Of a stretch of DNA of 64,000 nt, positions 16,688-27,901 are shown in pieces. The stretch covers positions 62,001 through 126,000 of the forward strand of contig NZ_JAFBDR010000006.1 of the NCBI RefSeq assembly GCF_016908325.1, read 5' to 3'. Both the position numbers and the translations under genes were made by a program. The DNA comes from Aquibacillus albus. Lineage in GTDB: Bacteria > Bacillota > Bacilli > Bacillales > Amphibacillaceae. Numbering within the stretch: position 1 is the first letter of the stretch; each line of letters opens with the position of its first letter. The notes under the pieces are model-generated. The model searched no databases, was not told where the DNA came from, and was given only the letters and a program-made list of their open reading frames with translations.

Positions 16688-18085
16688 TTATCCAATCGAG
16701 CCTTCCATTTCGAACTTGATTAAACGGTTCATTTCTACTGCGTATTCCATCGGAAGTTCTTTCGTAAATGGCTCAATAAAGCCCATTACAATCATTTCTG
16801 TTGCTTCCTCTTCGGAAATACCACGACTCATTAAATAAAATAGCTGTTCTTCCGAAACTTTTGAAACCTTTGCCTCATGCTCTAATGAAATATTTTCATT
16901 AAATATTTCATTATACGGAATAGTATCAGAAGTAGACTGATTATCCATGATAAGCGTATCACACTCAATATTGGAGCGCGCACCATCCGCTTTTTTACCA
17001 AAGTGTACAATTCCACGATACGTTACTTTACCACCATGTTTCGAAATTGACTTAGAAACAATGGTAGATGAAGTGTTTGGTGCTAGGTGATGCATTTTAG
17101 CACCAGCATCTTGGTGCTGGCCTTTACCTGCAAGTGCAATCGATAATGTCATACCACGAGAGCCTTGCCCCTTCAGTATTACAGATGGATACTTCATGGT
17201 TAACTTCGAACCAATGTTGCCATCTATCCATTCCATTGTTGCATTTTCATCACAAATAGCACGCTTTGTTACGAGGTTATACACATTGTTTGCCCAGTTC
17301 TGAATCGTTGTATAACGGCAATAAGCATCCTTTTTAACAAAAATTTCTACGACCGCACTGTGTAAGGAATTTGTAGTATAAACCGGCGCCGTACACCCTT
17401 CTACATAATGAACAGATGCACCTTCATCAACAATAATTAACGTACGTTCGAATTGACCCATATTTTCAGAGTTAATACGGAAATATGCTTGTAAAGGAGT
17501 CTCTGTCTTCACTCCTTTTGGTACATAGATAAATGATCCACCTGACCACACAGCAGAGTTTAACGCTGAAAATTTATTATCTGCAGAAGGAATAACTTTA
17601 CCGAAATACTCTTTAAATAATTCTTCATTTTCTTTCAATGCTGTATCTGTGTCTTTAAAGACGATACCAAGTTCTTCAAGATCTTCCTTTAGATTGTGAT
17701 AAACTACTTCTGATTCATATTGTGCAGAAACACCTGCTAAATATTTTTGTTCTGCTTCAGGAATACCCAGTTTATCAAAGGTATTTTTGATTTCATCAGG
17801 TACTTCATCCCAAGAACGTTCAGAACGTTCCGATGGTTTTACATAATAAGTGATTTCATCAAAATCTAACTCAGAAAGATCTCCACCCCACTGTGGCATT
17901 GGCTTTTTATAAAACTGTTCTAAAGCTTTCAAACGATACTCAAGCATCCATTCTGGCTCTTCTTTCATTCGTGAAATTTCTTCAACAATGTTTTTCGTTA
18001 ACCCTTTTTCTGTACGGAAAACAGAAATATCTTTGTCACGAAATCCATATTTATATTCTCCAACTTCAGGTGCTTTTTTAGCCAT
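16688..18085 (-). CDS. sufB: Fe-S cluster assembly scaffold subunit SufB
   Basis: A 465-residue SufB, the scaffold that with SufC and SufD builds Fe-S clusters in the cytoplasm. The typical C-terminal beta-helix core and family motifs are present: [34 protein letters not shown] (conserved Cys), and [18 protein letters not shown]. The length equals that of B. subtilis SufB. It is the last gene of sufCDSUB on the minus strand, 71 nt after sufU with a hairpin in the gap, and is followed by the operon terminator. Confidence 0.95.
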   Translation of the reverse strand: MAKKAPEVGEYKYGFRDKDISVFRTEKGLTKNIVEEISRMKEEPEWMLEYRLKALEQFYKKPMPQWGGDLSELDFDEITYYVKPSERSERSWDEVPDEIKNTFDKLGIPEAEQKYLAGVSAQYESEVVYHNLKEDLEELGIVFKDTDTALKENEELFKEYFGKVIPSADNKFSALNSAVWSGGSFIYVPKGVKTETPLQAYFRINSENMGQFERTLIIVDEGASVHYVEGCTAPVYTTNSLHSAVVEIFVKKDAYCRYTTIQNWANNVYNLVTKRAICDENATMEWIDGNIGSKLTMKYPSVILKGQGSRGMTLSIALAGKGQHQDAGAKMHHLAPNTSSTIVSKSISKHGGKVTYRGIVHFGKKADGARSNIECDTLIMDNQSTSDTIPYNEIFNENISLEHEAKVSKVSEEQLFYLMSRGISEEEATEMIVMGFIEPFTKELPMEYAVEMNRLIKFEMEGSIG

Positions 18086-18115
18086 GTTAAAACCTCCTCA
18101 TTCGGTTTATAAAAC

Positions 18116-18152
18116 TAACCTTGAAATTACTTTGAAAGTAAAGACGAAGGTT
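18116..18152 (-). other. Hairpin in the sufU-sufB intergenic gap
   Basis: Stem AACCTT / AAGGTT enclosing a second perfect stem TTACTTT / AAAGTAA. There is no T-tract, so it is more likely an mRNA stability or processing element than a terminator. Confidence 0.45.
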
Positions 18153-18156
18153 ACTT

Positions 18157-21114
<2,958 letters not shown>

Positions 21115-21131
21115 ACAACCCCTCCTTACTA

Positions 21132-21914
21132 TTACGCGTTTTCAACCGTTGCGTCTTCAATTCCTAATTCTTTTTTAATCCAATCGTACCCCTCTGCTTC
21201 TAGACGTTGAGCGAGCTCTGGTCCTCCAGATTTCACAACACGTCCCTTCATCATAACATGAACATAATCAGGAGTAATATAGTCTAATAAACGTTGGTAG
21301 TGGGTAATCATCAAGCAACCGAACGTTTCGTTACGTAAACTGTTAATTCCCTTAGCAACAACCTTTAGTGCGTCAATATCCAGCCCAGAATCAATTTCAT
21401 CCAAAATACCAATTGCTGGTTTTAACATCATTAATTGCAGGATTTCATTACGCTTTTTCTCACCACCAGAGAAACCTTCATTTAAGTAACGTTGTGCCAT
21501 ATTTTTATCCATTTCTAATTCATCCATTGATTTATCCATTTCTTTAATAAACTTCATTAAAGAAATTTCATCGCCTTCTTCACGTTGTGCATTAATGGAT
21601 GAACGAAGAAAATCAGAATTTGTTACACCACTAATTTCACTAGGGTATTGCATTGCTAAAAATAGCCCTGCTTTTGCACGCTCATCTACTTCCATTTCTA
21701 AAACATCTTCTCCATCAAGTAAGATGCTTCCTTTTGTAACTTCATATTTAGGGTGTCCCATAATTGCCGATGCAAGTGTAGATTTTCCTGTACCATTTGG
21801 CCCCATTACTGCATGGAACTCTCCACCTTTAATCGTCAAGTTAACCCCTTTTAAAATTTCTCCACCTTCAATGGATACATGTAAATCCTTAATTTCTAAT
21901 GTAGATCCAGCCAT
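21132..21914 (-). CDS. sufC: Fe-S assembly ATPase SufC
   Basis: A 260-residue ABC-type ATPase that drives conformational changes in SufB-SufD. The Walker A is GPNGTGKST (38-46), the signature is FSGGEKKRNEILQ, and the Walker B is AIGILDEIDSGLD. There are no membrane segments. It is the first gene of the operon, read leftward; the promoter must lie in 21915-22300, where no regulator site could be assigned. Confidence 0.95.
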   Translation of the reverse strand: MAGSTLEIKDLHVSIEGGEILKGVNLTIKGGEFHAVMGPNGTGKSTLASAIMGHPKYEVTKGSILLDGEDVLEMEVDERAKAGLFLAMQYPSEISGVTNSDFLRSSINAQREEGDEISLMKFIKEMDKSMDELEMDKNMAQRYLNEGFSGGEKKRNEILQLMMLKPAIGILDEIDSGLDIDALKVVAKGINSLRNETFGCLMITHYQRLLDYITPDYVHVMMKGRVVKSGGPELAQRLEAEGYDWIKKELGIEDATVENA

Positions 21915-22316
21915 ACTAATACCTCCAACAAAATGATATTTATATTATTGTAGACATGGAATTCGCTCTCGGTGATTCCCTCTTAAAAAACCACATTAAC
22001 CTTTGAAGAAAATGATATAAGGCTAACACCGAATCCATCGAGCTTTATTCGTAAGTGTTAAGACACAAAGTAAAAGCTTAATTTCATCCATTCTCAATTT
22101 ATTCTCATTACAATCTTATATCATTTAGAATCTATAATCAACAATTTCACCATTGTCTTAACAGCTTTCTAAAACTTTTTGTTTATGAAAGTGCTTTCCT
22201 AATGACAACTGATTATAATTAGTTTCTTCTATATTATATTATTTATTTTAACATACACAAATTTTCATTAGAAAAACTCGACATTCATAACCACCAAGAA
22301 CTTGGATATTATGTAC
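21915..22316. other. suf upstream region, no gene seen
   Basis: About 400 bp of AT-rich non-coding DNA that should hold the suf promoter. No riboswitch, clear operator or coding frame was recognised. Confidence 0.45.
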
Positions 22317-22426
22317 AAAAAAAGGATATCCAATAGAGTGATGAGAAGAACCTCATTCTGTAATAGCTTAAAGCAAATCAGCTACAATTTATAGAAGCTC
22401 CACACCTTTATTGGACATCCTTTTTT
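22317..22426 (-). terminator. Terminator-like long hairpin with a 73-nt loop
   Basis: The outer arms AAAGGATATCCAATA and TATTGGACATCCTTT pair almost perfectly and are flanked by A and T runs, as in a terminator for the small gene at 22441. The loop is unusually long and contains its own pairing (TAGCT / AGCTA). Confidence 0.55.
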
Positions 22427-22440
22427 ATTCATTCTATTTA

Positions 22441-22677
22441 TTACCGATGAACTAGTCGATCCATCTCAATTTTAACTTGTTGGCCTTCCTTATGACTATG
22501 CTCTCTATTTCGTTCAACCTTTAAACGGTGATTTAACTTTCTTTCATATTCAGCATAGCCTACTCCATGCGATTGATACATGGCTTTTTCCATTTCGGAA
22601 GTGTAATTTAAATTCAGATCAGAAATAATGAATCCACCCTTTCTTTTGATTACAAGAAAAAGTGTATCAAACAACAC
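22441..22677 (-). CDS. Small charged protein of unknown function
   Basis: An open frame of up to 78 residues, strongly charged toward the C-terminus (LKVERNREHSHKEGQQVKIEMDRLVHR) with no membrane segment. The start is uncertain: the GTG at 22677 has no good ribosome site, whereas AAAGGGTGG lies inside the frame before ATT-ATT codons, which would need a rare start. The first ATG gives only about 50 residues (MEKAMYQSHGVGY). A terminator-like hairpin lies 15 nt downstream, which supports expression. I recognise no family. Confidence 0.5.
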   Translation of the reverse strand: MLFDTLFLVIKRKGGFIISDLNLNYTSEMEKAMYQSHGVGYAEYERKLNHRLKVERNREHSHKEGQQVKIEMDRLVHR

Positions 22678-22807
22678 CTTATCTCACAAAAGGAGTATAA
22701 CCTTGTAAGAAATGGTGAACATCTCTGAAAGTGACCACACAAAATATAACAAAGTCATTGTTAAAAATAAGTTAATTTCTTTGATTTTTGTAAAGATTCC
22801 TTACAAT

Positions 22808-23713
22808 TCACTCATTTTCTCCGCCAACAGCTACTACTTCGCCATTATATGTTTCAGTAATAAAGGTTTGGATTTTTTCTGATTGTAAAACTTCAACTAA
22901 TTTATTTAAAGCTTCGCTATCCTCATCTTCTGCTCGTGCAGCAATAACGTTTACGTACGGTGAATCAGAGCCCTCCACAAATAATGAATCTTCAATCGGA
23001 GATAAACCTGCTTCAATCGCATAATTCGTATTAATCGCTACAAGCGCATCTTCCTCCTGTTCATACATTTCTGGTAGAAATGCTGCATCGACATCTGGAG
23101 AAAACTCTAAATTCTTCGGATTATCTACAATATCATCAATCGTTGCACTTGCTTTACTAACATTTTCATCTAAAGTAATTAGACCTTTAGATTCGAACAA
23201 TGCTAAAATTCTTCCATGGTCAGGTACAGATCGACTAATAATAACTTCTGTTCCATCTGGAATGTCATCTACATTTGTAATATTTTTAGAATAAACTCCC
23301 ATTGGTTCAACATGAATTCCACCAAGGTTAACAAAGTCATATCCAAACTCATCTATCTGGTCTTCAAGATAAGGAATATGTTGGAAGTAGTTTGCATCTA
23401 AATCACCATTTGCCAAGTCTTCGTTCGGTAAAATGTAATCCTGATACTCTTCAATTGCCAAACTAACTCCTTCTTCTTCAAGTAACGGTCTTGCTTCTTC
23501 CAAAATTTCAGCATGAGGGATACTAGAAGCGCCAACTTTAATTTCTACTAGCTCCTCCGTATCTTCTGCAGTTTCTTCTTCGCCTGCATTTTCTTCCGTG
23601 TCAGCATTATTCGCATCCGTTTCATTTGTTTCTGCCTCATCTTCTGCTGTTCCACAAGCAGCTAGAGCGATAACGAATAAAACTGCTACCAATAAACTCC
23701 AAAGTTTTTTCAT
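22808..23713 (-). CDS. metQ: Methionine ABC transporter substrate-binding lipoprotein MetQ
   Basis: A 301-residue lipoprotein with signal peptide and lipobox LAAC (C20), then an unusually long acidic linker (about residues 21-57, mostly E, D, T and N), as in halotolerant bacteria. The NlpA/MetQ fold follows (IKVGASSIPHAEILE, NYFQHIPYLEDQ, GGIHVEPMGVYS). It binds methionine outside the membrane and delivers it to MetI-MetN. It is the last gene of metNIQ, 88 nt after metI; the operon is controlled by the SAM-I riboswitch at 25602. Confidence 0.92.
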   Translation of the reverse strand: MKKLWSLLVAVLFVIALAACGTAEDEAETNETDANNADTEENAGEEETAEDTEELVEIKVGASSIPHAEILEEARPLLEEEGVSLAIEEYQDYILPNEDLANGDLDANYFQHIPYLEDQIDEFGYDFVNLGGIHVEPMGVYSKNITNVDDIPDGTEVIISRSVPDHGRILALFESKGLITLDENVSKASATIDDIVDNPKNLEFSPDVDAAFLPEMYEQEEDALVAINTNYAIEAGLSPIEDSLFVEGSDSPYVNVIAARAEDEDSEALNKLVEVLQSEKIQTFITETYNGEVVAVGGENE

Positions 23714-23801
23714 TTCAATTGCTCCCCTTTTTCTTTATTTTTATATATTAACTTGTCACATTTTCTAAAAAATATTAGAGACAAGGTAATAGCTAATGGT
23801 T

Positions 23802-24470
23802 TTATCTTTTATCTAATTTATTTGAAATTGAATCGCCGATAAATTGGAAAATAAAAACGATAATCACAATTAGTACTGTACAAACAAATACAACATCAAA
23901 AGAACGACGTTGGAACCCATAGAAATAAGCAAAATCTCCTAATCCACCAGCGCCAATTACTCCTGCAATTGCTGTATATCCTATTAACGCAATACCTGTT
24001 ACTGTAATACCTGAAACAAGTGCTGGCATGGATTCTGGTAATAACACTTTTAAAATAATCGTGTTTGTCTTTGCCCCCATTGCTTTGGCTGCTTCCACAA
24101 CCCCTTTGTCCACTTCTCTTAACGCTATCTCTACTAACCTTCCGTAAAAAGGTGCAGAGCCAATTATAAGCGCTGGTAAAGCTGCGTTTGGTCCCCTAAT
24201 CGTCCCTACAATAAAGTCAGTAAATGGAAACAATAATAGGATAAGAATGATAAATGGTATAGCACGAAAAACATTTACAATTGACGCAACAATAAAATTC
24301 AGAGCCTTGTTTTGCCATAATCCCCCTCTAGATGTGAGGTATAACAATAAACCTAATAAAATCCCTAAAATAAAAGTTCCTAGAAGTGCAATTAACGTCA
24401 TGTAAAATGTTTCATAAGTAGCTACCCATACATCATCCATCTTTACATTTGGAAAAAGCTCATTAAACAT
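23802..24470 (-). CDS. metI: Methionine ABC transporter permease MetI
   Basis: A 222-residue permease with five or more membrane helices and the EAA-type loop that contacts the ATPase (EVDKGVVEAAKAMGAKTNTIILKVLLPESMP). It forms the translocation channel of the methionine importer and is called MetP in B. subtilis. Its start overlaps the metN end by 8 nt. Confidence 0.92.
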   Translation of the reverse strand: MFNELFPNVKMDDVWVATYETFYMTLIALLGTFILGILLGLLLYLTSRGGLWQNKALNFIVASIVNVFRAIPFIILILLLFPFTDFIVGTIRGPNAALPALIIGSAPFYGRLVEIALREVDKGVVEAAKAMGAKTNTIILKVLLPESMPALVSGITVTGIALIGYTAIAGVIGAGGLGDFAYFYGFQRRSFDVVFVCTVLIVIIVFIFQFIGDSISNKLDKR

Positions 24471-25488
24471 ATGGAATAACCTCCACTTCTACTGAGGTAG
24501 AAGTAATATAATCGATCGCTCGCTTAATTTCTTCTTCATCCCCATCTATATGGATAAATAAAGAGCCATACGCTCCTTTTTGAGTTTGTGTAATTTTCCC
24601 TTGTAAAATATTAATATCTATTTCATACTGTTTGGCTACTTGACTAATCAATGCTTGATTGGTTAACTCACCTATAAAATGAAGCCTTACAATTTTACCT
24701 GAATCATACTTTTCTTTTAACAAATCAAGTGCATCCTCTTGATCCTTATCCCCCATAATTTGTTCCACAAACTTTTTAGTTATTTGTTTTTGCGGATGTA
24801 AGAAGACATCCAATACATCTCCTTGTTCCACTACCTTTCCTGCATCCATCACAGCAACACGATGGCATATTTTACGAATCACATGCATTTCATGAGTAAT
24901 CAATATGATTGTTAAACCTAATTTCTCATTGATATTAACTAAAAGCTCCAAGATTGAATCAGTTGTTTCTGGATCTAAAGCAGAGGTGGCTTCATCACAA
25001 AGCAAAACCTTTGGATTATTAGCTAACGCTCTCGCTATGCCTACTCGTTGCTTTTGTCCTCCACTTAACTCTGATGGGTAAGCTTTTTCTCTGCCTGCTA
25101 AGCCAACCAATCTAATTAATTCATGTACTCTTTCCTGTCTTTCTTGCTTCGGAACACCTGCAATTTCTAACGGGAAAGATATGTTCTCCTCAACTGTTCT
25201 GGACCAAAGTAAATTAAAATGCTGGAATATCATACCAATATCTTGCCTTGCTACGCGTAGCTTTTTCTTATTTAATAATGTAATATTTTCATCATCTATA
25301 ACTACTTGTCCATCAGTCGGATCTTCCAATCGATTAATCAAACGAATAAATGTACTTTTTCCAGCACCACTGTATCCAATGACACCAAAAATTTCTCCTT
25401 TATTTATCTCTAAACTTAGATTATCAACAGCACTTATCGTTTTCGACTTAGTCGAAAAAACCTTCGATAAATCTTTTATTGTAATCAT
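24463..25488 (-). CDS. metN: Methionine ABC transporter ATPase MetN
   Basis: A 341-residue ATPase. Walker A is GYSGAGKST, the signature is LSGGQKQRVGIARAL, Walker B is VLLCDEATSALDP. The C-terminal NIL domain (about 265-341) binds methionine and gives feedback inhibition in this family. First gene of metNIQ; the SAM-I riboswitch ends about 110 nt upstream of its start. Confidence 0.93.
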   Translation of the reverse strand: MITIKDLSKVFSTKSKTISAVDNLSLEINKGEIFGVIGYSGAGKSTFIRLINRLEDPTDGQVVIDDENITLLNKKKLRVARQDIGMIFQHFNLLWSRTVEENISFPLEIAGVPKQERQERVHELIRLVGLAGREKAYPSELSGGQKQRVGIARALANNPKVLLCDEATSALDPETTDSILELLVNINEKLGLTIILITHEMHVIRKICHRVAVMDAGKVVEQGDVLDVFLHPQKQITKKFVEQIMGDKDQEDALDLLKEKYDSGKIVRLHFIGELTNQALISQVAKQYEIDINILQGKITQTQKGAYGSLFIHIDGDEEEIKRAIDYITSTSVEVEVIPYV

Positions 25489-25601
25489 GCTTCAACCTCC
25501 TATTACCAACATCCCATTGACTTACTTAGAAGTATCTTTCCCCGTTTATGTTAATATTTATTTTAGTCAATACTACACGTAACAATTAAACTTATTGAAT
25601 T

Positions 25602-25768
25602 AAAAAAGCCCTTCTGCTTCAAAAAGAACAGAAAGACACACACTGACTGTTCTCTCATCTGCCAAAGCAATTGTACTTCGCAGGAATTGGCACCTTTTTA
25701 AACATAGTGTTTAAAGGTTGCCGGGCTTCATTGGGCCAGTCCCTCCACCTCTCTTGATAAGAGAATAT
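25602..25768 (-). promoter_or_regulatory. SAM-I riboswitch (S-box) with terminator, controls metNIQ
   Basis: On the minus strand the aptamer begins with P1 (TTCTCTTATC) and the signature AGAGAGGTGGAGGGA, continues with AAGCCCGGCAACC and GGTGCCAATTCCTGC, and closes P1 with GATGAGAGAA (25651-25660). Downstream a hairpin (CTTTCTG / CAGAAGG) followed by TTTTTT forms the expression-platform terminator at 25602-25635. Known S-box logic: SAM binding favours the terminator and shuts off methionine uptake. Confidence 0.95.
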
Positions 25769-25947
25769 ATGAAATTATCGTCACAACAATTTGCACTATG
25801 TAAGATTAGCATGTGGATTAAAAGCGTGTCAATGGGAAAAACTTTGAAAATATGGCAGATTTTCAAACACTTTGATTTATGTTGTATATTCGTTAAGATA
25901 ATCATGGAAAACACAAAAAATCAACTGGAATAAGTGGAGGGAAGAAA

Positions 25948-26007
25948 ATGAAAGTACCAGTTAATACGTCGAATTACTTCTCTGCTAACATTTTATACAC
26001 TTCTTAA
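25948..26007 (+). CDS. Candidate 19-residue micro-ORF with strong ribosome site
   Basis: The frame MKVPVNTSNYFSANILYTS is preceded by GTGGAGGGAAGAAA at ideal spacing. Upstream, TTGATT and TAAGAT 16 nt apart resemble a weak sigma-A promoter. It sits between the metNIQ leader and the yusE terminator and reads opposite to both. It could be a real small protein, a leader peptide or the beginning of a lost gene. The sequence alone cannot decide. Confidence 0.35.
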   Translation: MKVPVNTSNYFSANILYTS

Positions 26008-26017
26008 CACGCAAAAA

Positions 26018-26055
26018 AAATCGTCATTTATTTCTCGGGAAATAATAGACGATTT
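26018..26055 (-). terminator. Terminator downstream of yusE
   Basis: Stem AAATCGTCTATTATTTCC / GAAATAAATGACGATTT with a short loop, followed by eight T on the minus strand. Confidence 0.85.
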
Positions 26056-26070
26056 CGACACACCCTTTTG

Positions 26071-26388
26071 TTAATTTATCGAAGGAACGTAGCCTTGAAT
26101 ACGAAAGTATATATTCGTGACTGATTCAAATGAATAAATGGTTTCTTTAACCTTTCCATTTTTCATTATTAACAAACATGGAACACTTTTGATTCGATTT
26201 TTTTGTAAAAACTGAGGATATAAGGAAGCATTTAATTCATGAAAATGGTAATCCTCACTGATAGCTTCAACGGCTTCTAACATCTTTCTGGCCAATTTAC
26301 ACGTACCACACATAGGAGTGTGTACATATACGAAAACAACTGGTTTATTTATTACCTTTACAAAATTTTCTCTCTCTATCTCTGTCAT
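26071..26388 (-). CDS. yusE: Thioredoxin-family protein YusE
   Basis: A 105-residue thioredoxin fold protein with the redox motif MCGTCKLA (CGTC) near residue 27 and the cis-proline region SVPCLLIMKNGK. Cytoplasmic, no signal. Like B. subtilis YusE it lies beside yusF and gcvH. Its substrate is unknown; the CGTC site suggests a disulfide reductase or a persulfide/thiol exchange protein. Confidence 0.82.
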   Translation of the reverse strand: MTEIERENFVKVINKPVVFVYVHTPMCGTCKLARKMLEAVEAISEDYHFHELNASLYPQFLQKNRIKSVPCLLIMKNGKVKETIYSFESVTNIYFRIQGYVPSIN

Positions 26389-26400
26389 GTTTTATCAACC

Positions 26401-26751
26401 TTACAATAAAAATATTGGATTAATCATAAAATGCCTACTCACTAATGCGGTAGCTAACGCAGATTCTGGTGTTGCTGCAACTTCTCGAAAGGTCTTATCA
26501 ATATAAATATGTTCAGCGTGAGGTAATTCAATGGATAATTGCTTTCTTAATTTTTTGCCTGCCTTATCTTCATCAACAAGAATAAATACCTCTTTGTTGT
26601 CCAAATCATATTCTATCAGTAACTCCTCCAGTCTTTCTACACCTAATGTCCCATTTGTACAAATAATTTGTACTTCTTCATCAATAATTTTTTCAATTTG
26701 CTGTTTGTCCGTTCGTCCCTCAACAATAATAACTTTCTCCACAGATTCCAT
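26401..26751 (-). CDS. yusF: Toprim-domain protein YusF
   Basis: A 116-residue protein consisting of a single Toprim domain: the catalytic Glu lies in VIIVEGRTDK and the DxD-type metal site is ILVDEDKAGK. It resembles the Toprim half of ribonuclease M5 and is called YusF in B. subtilis; activity unknown. The frame extends 17 codons upstream, but GGTGG before the ATG at 26751 and the family start (MESVEKVIIVEG) favour the shorter form. It precedes yusE by 12 nt. Confidence 0.8.
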   Translation of the reverse strand: MESVEKVIIVEGRTDKQQIEKIIDEEVQIICTNGTLGVERLEELLIEYDLDNKEVFILVDEDKAGKKLRKQLSIELPHAEHIYIDKTFREVAATPESALATALVSRHFMINPIFLL

Positions 26752-26827
26752 CAGACCACCCTGTTCAAAGAAAATAGTAATTGCTATGTTACTATTATAC
26801 ATACTCCAAATTTGTTGTATGAATAAC

Positions 26828-26860
26828 CCCTTGCTACTTTATTCTATTACGTAACAAGGG
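26828..26860 (-). terminator. Weak terminator between gcvH and yusF
   Basis: Stem CCCTTGTTAC / GTAGCAAGGG, loop 13 nt, followed by a broken T tract (GTTATT). Confidence 0.5.
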
Positions 26861-26926
26861 ATTTCGATTAGGCCTCTTATTTCATTGTATTAATAAGTTA
26901 TTTTTTCATGCACTAATATGTGAAGA

Positions 26927-27313
26927 TTAATCTTCCTCATTAATCATTGCTTCATATTGTTCAGCTGTCATTAATTCATCAACGTCACCCATATTCGACG
27001 GCTCTACAACAATCATCCAAGCATTTTCATACGGAGATTCATTGACAAATTCTGGGCTATCATCGAGCTCCTCATTTACTTCTACAACTTTCCCGCTAAC
27101 AGGTGCGTATAACTCAGATACCGTTTTTACTGATTCTACACTTCCAAAAGGTTCATCCGCTTCAATCTCATCTCCTACCTCTGGAAGTTCAACAAATACA
27201 ATATCCCCTAATTCTGACTGTGCATGGTATGTAATACCTATACGAACTTTATCTCCTTCAACCTTTACCCATTCGTGCTCCTCTGAATAACGTAATTCTT
27301 TTGGTAAATTCAC
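26927..27313 (-). CDS. gcvH: Glycine cleavage system H protein
   Basis: A 128-residue lipoyl carrier. The lipoylated lysine lies in [19 protein letters not shown] near residue 63. It shuttles the aminomethyl group between the P, T and L proteins of glycine cleavage, and in Bacillus also supplies lipoic acid intermediates. The start is GTG at 27313 behind TGGAGG. The gcv P and T genes are not here, as in B. subtilis. Confidence 0.95.
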   Translation of the reverse strand: MNLPKELRYSEEHEWVKVEGDKVRIGITYHAQSELGDIVFVELPEVGDEIEADEPFGSVESVKTVSELYAPVSGKVVEVNEELDDSPEFVNESPYENAWMIVVEPSNMGDVDELMTAEQYEAMINEED

Positions 27314-27345
27314 TTAAAAAACCTCCATTTAAATTTTGTTTATTA

Positions 27346-27375
27346 GAAAAACTTGGCTTTTAGCCTTAGTTTCTT
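27346..27375. repeat. Short AAAACTTGGC-family repeat, truncated copy
   Basis: GAAAAACTTGGCTTTTAGCC in the 77-bp gap between gcvH and yusI, with only the element start conserved. Confidence 0.4.
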
Positions 27376-27390
27376 ACACAATCATCCATT

Positions 27391-27747
27391 TTACTTCCAT
27401 GTTTGCTCAAATGTTTCTTCTTTAAACCCAACCGTAACCTTCTCTCCATCTGTTACAATTGGCCTTTTTATTAACATACCATCAGAAGCTAACCATTCAA
27501 TCATTTCCGCTTGACTCGCTTCCTTTAACTTCTCCTTTAGATTTAACTCTCTATATTTCTTCCCACTTGTATTGAAAAATTTTTTAGCTGGAAGCTGGCT
27601 ATTTTCAACCCACTGTGTCAGCTGTTCCTGCGTTGGTGGATTTTCAACAATATGTATAGCATTATAAGGCAATTCTTTGCTATCTAACCACTTTTTTGCT
27701 TTTTGACATGTACTACATTTAGGATACCAAAAAAATGATAGCGTCAT
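27391..27747 (-). CDS. yusI: Spx/ArsC-family reductase-like protein YusI
   Basis: A 118-residue ArsC/Spx family protein with the CxxC motif YPKCSTCQKAKKWL at residues 8-13 and the family features RELNLKEKL and GMLIKRPIV. Compared with Spx it lacks obvious RNA-polymerase contact evidence; B. subtilis YusI is its positional counterpart. A glutaredoxin-like or arsenate-reductase-like role is family inference. The ATG at 27747 follows GGAGGTGG. Confidence 0.8.
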   Translation of the reverse strand: MTLSFFWYPKCSTCQKAKKWLDSKELPYNAIHIVENPPTQEQLTQWVENSQLPAKKFFNTSGKKYRELNLKEKLKEASQAEMIEWLASDGMLIKRPIVTDGEKVTVGFKEETFEQTWK

Positions 27748-27859
27748 AACACCACCTCCTCTTCGACATATTTTATCATATTATCCAATTCTTGTTTATT
27801 TAAACGATTAAATAAGGATAGATTTAAAAAAAGGAACCCTTTTGAGACCCAAACCTATA

Positions 27860-27895
27860 GAAGAAGGGGATATTCCTAGGAATATCCCCTTCTTC
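27860..27895. terminator. Terminator of the fad operon
   Basis: Perfect 18-bp palindrome with arms GAAGAAGGGGATATTCCT / AGGAATATCCCCTTCTTC and no unpaired loop in the DNA, 6 nt beyond the fadE stop. Confidence 0.85.
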
Positions 27896-27901
27896 GTGAA
27901 A

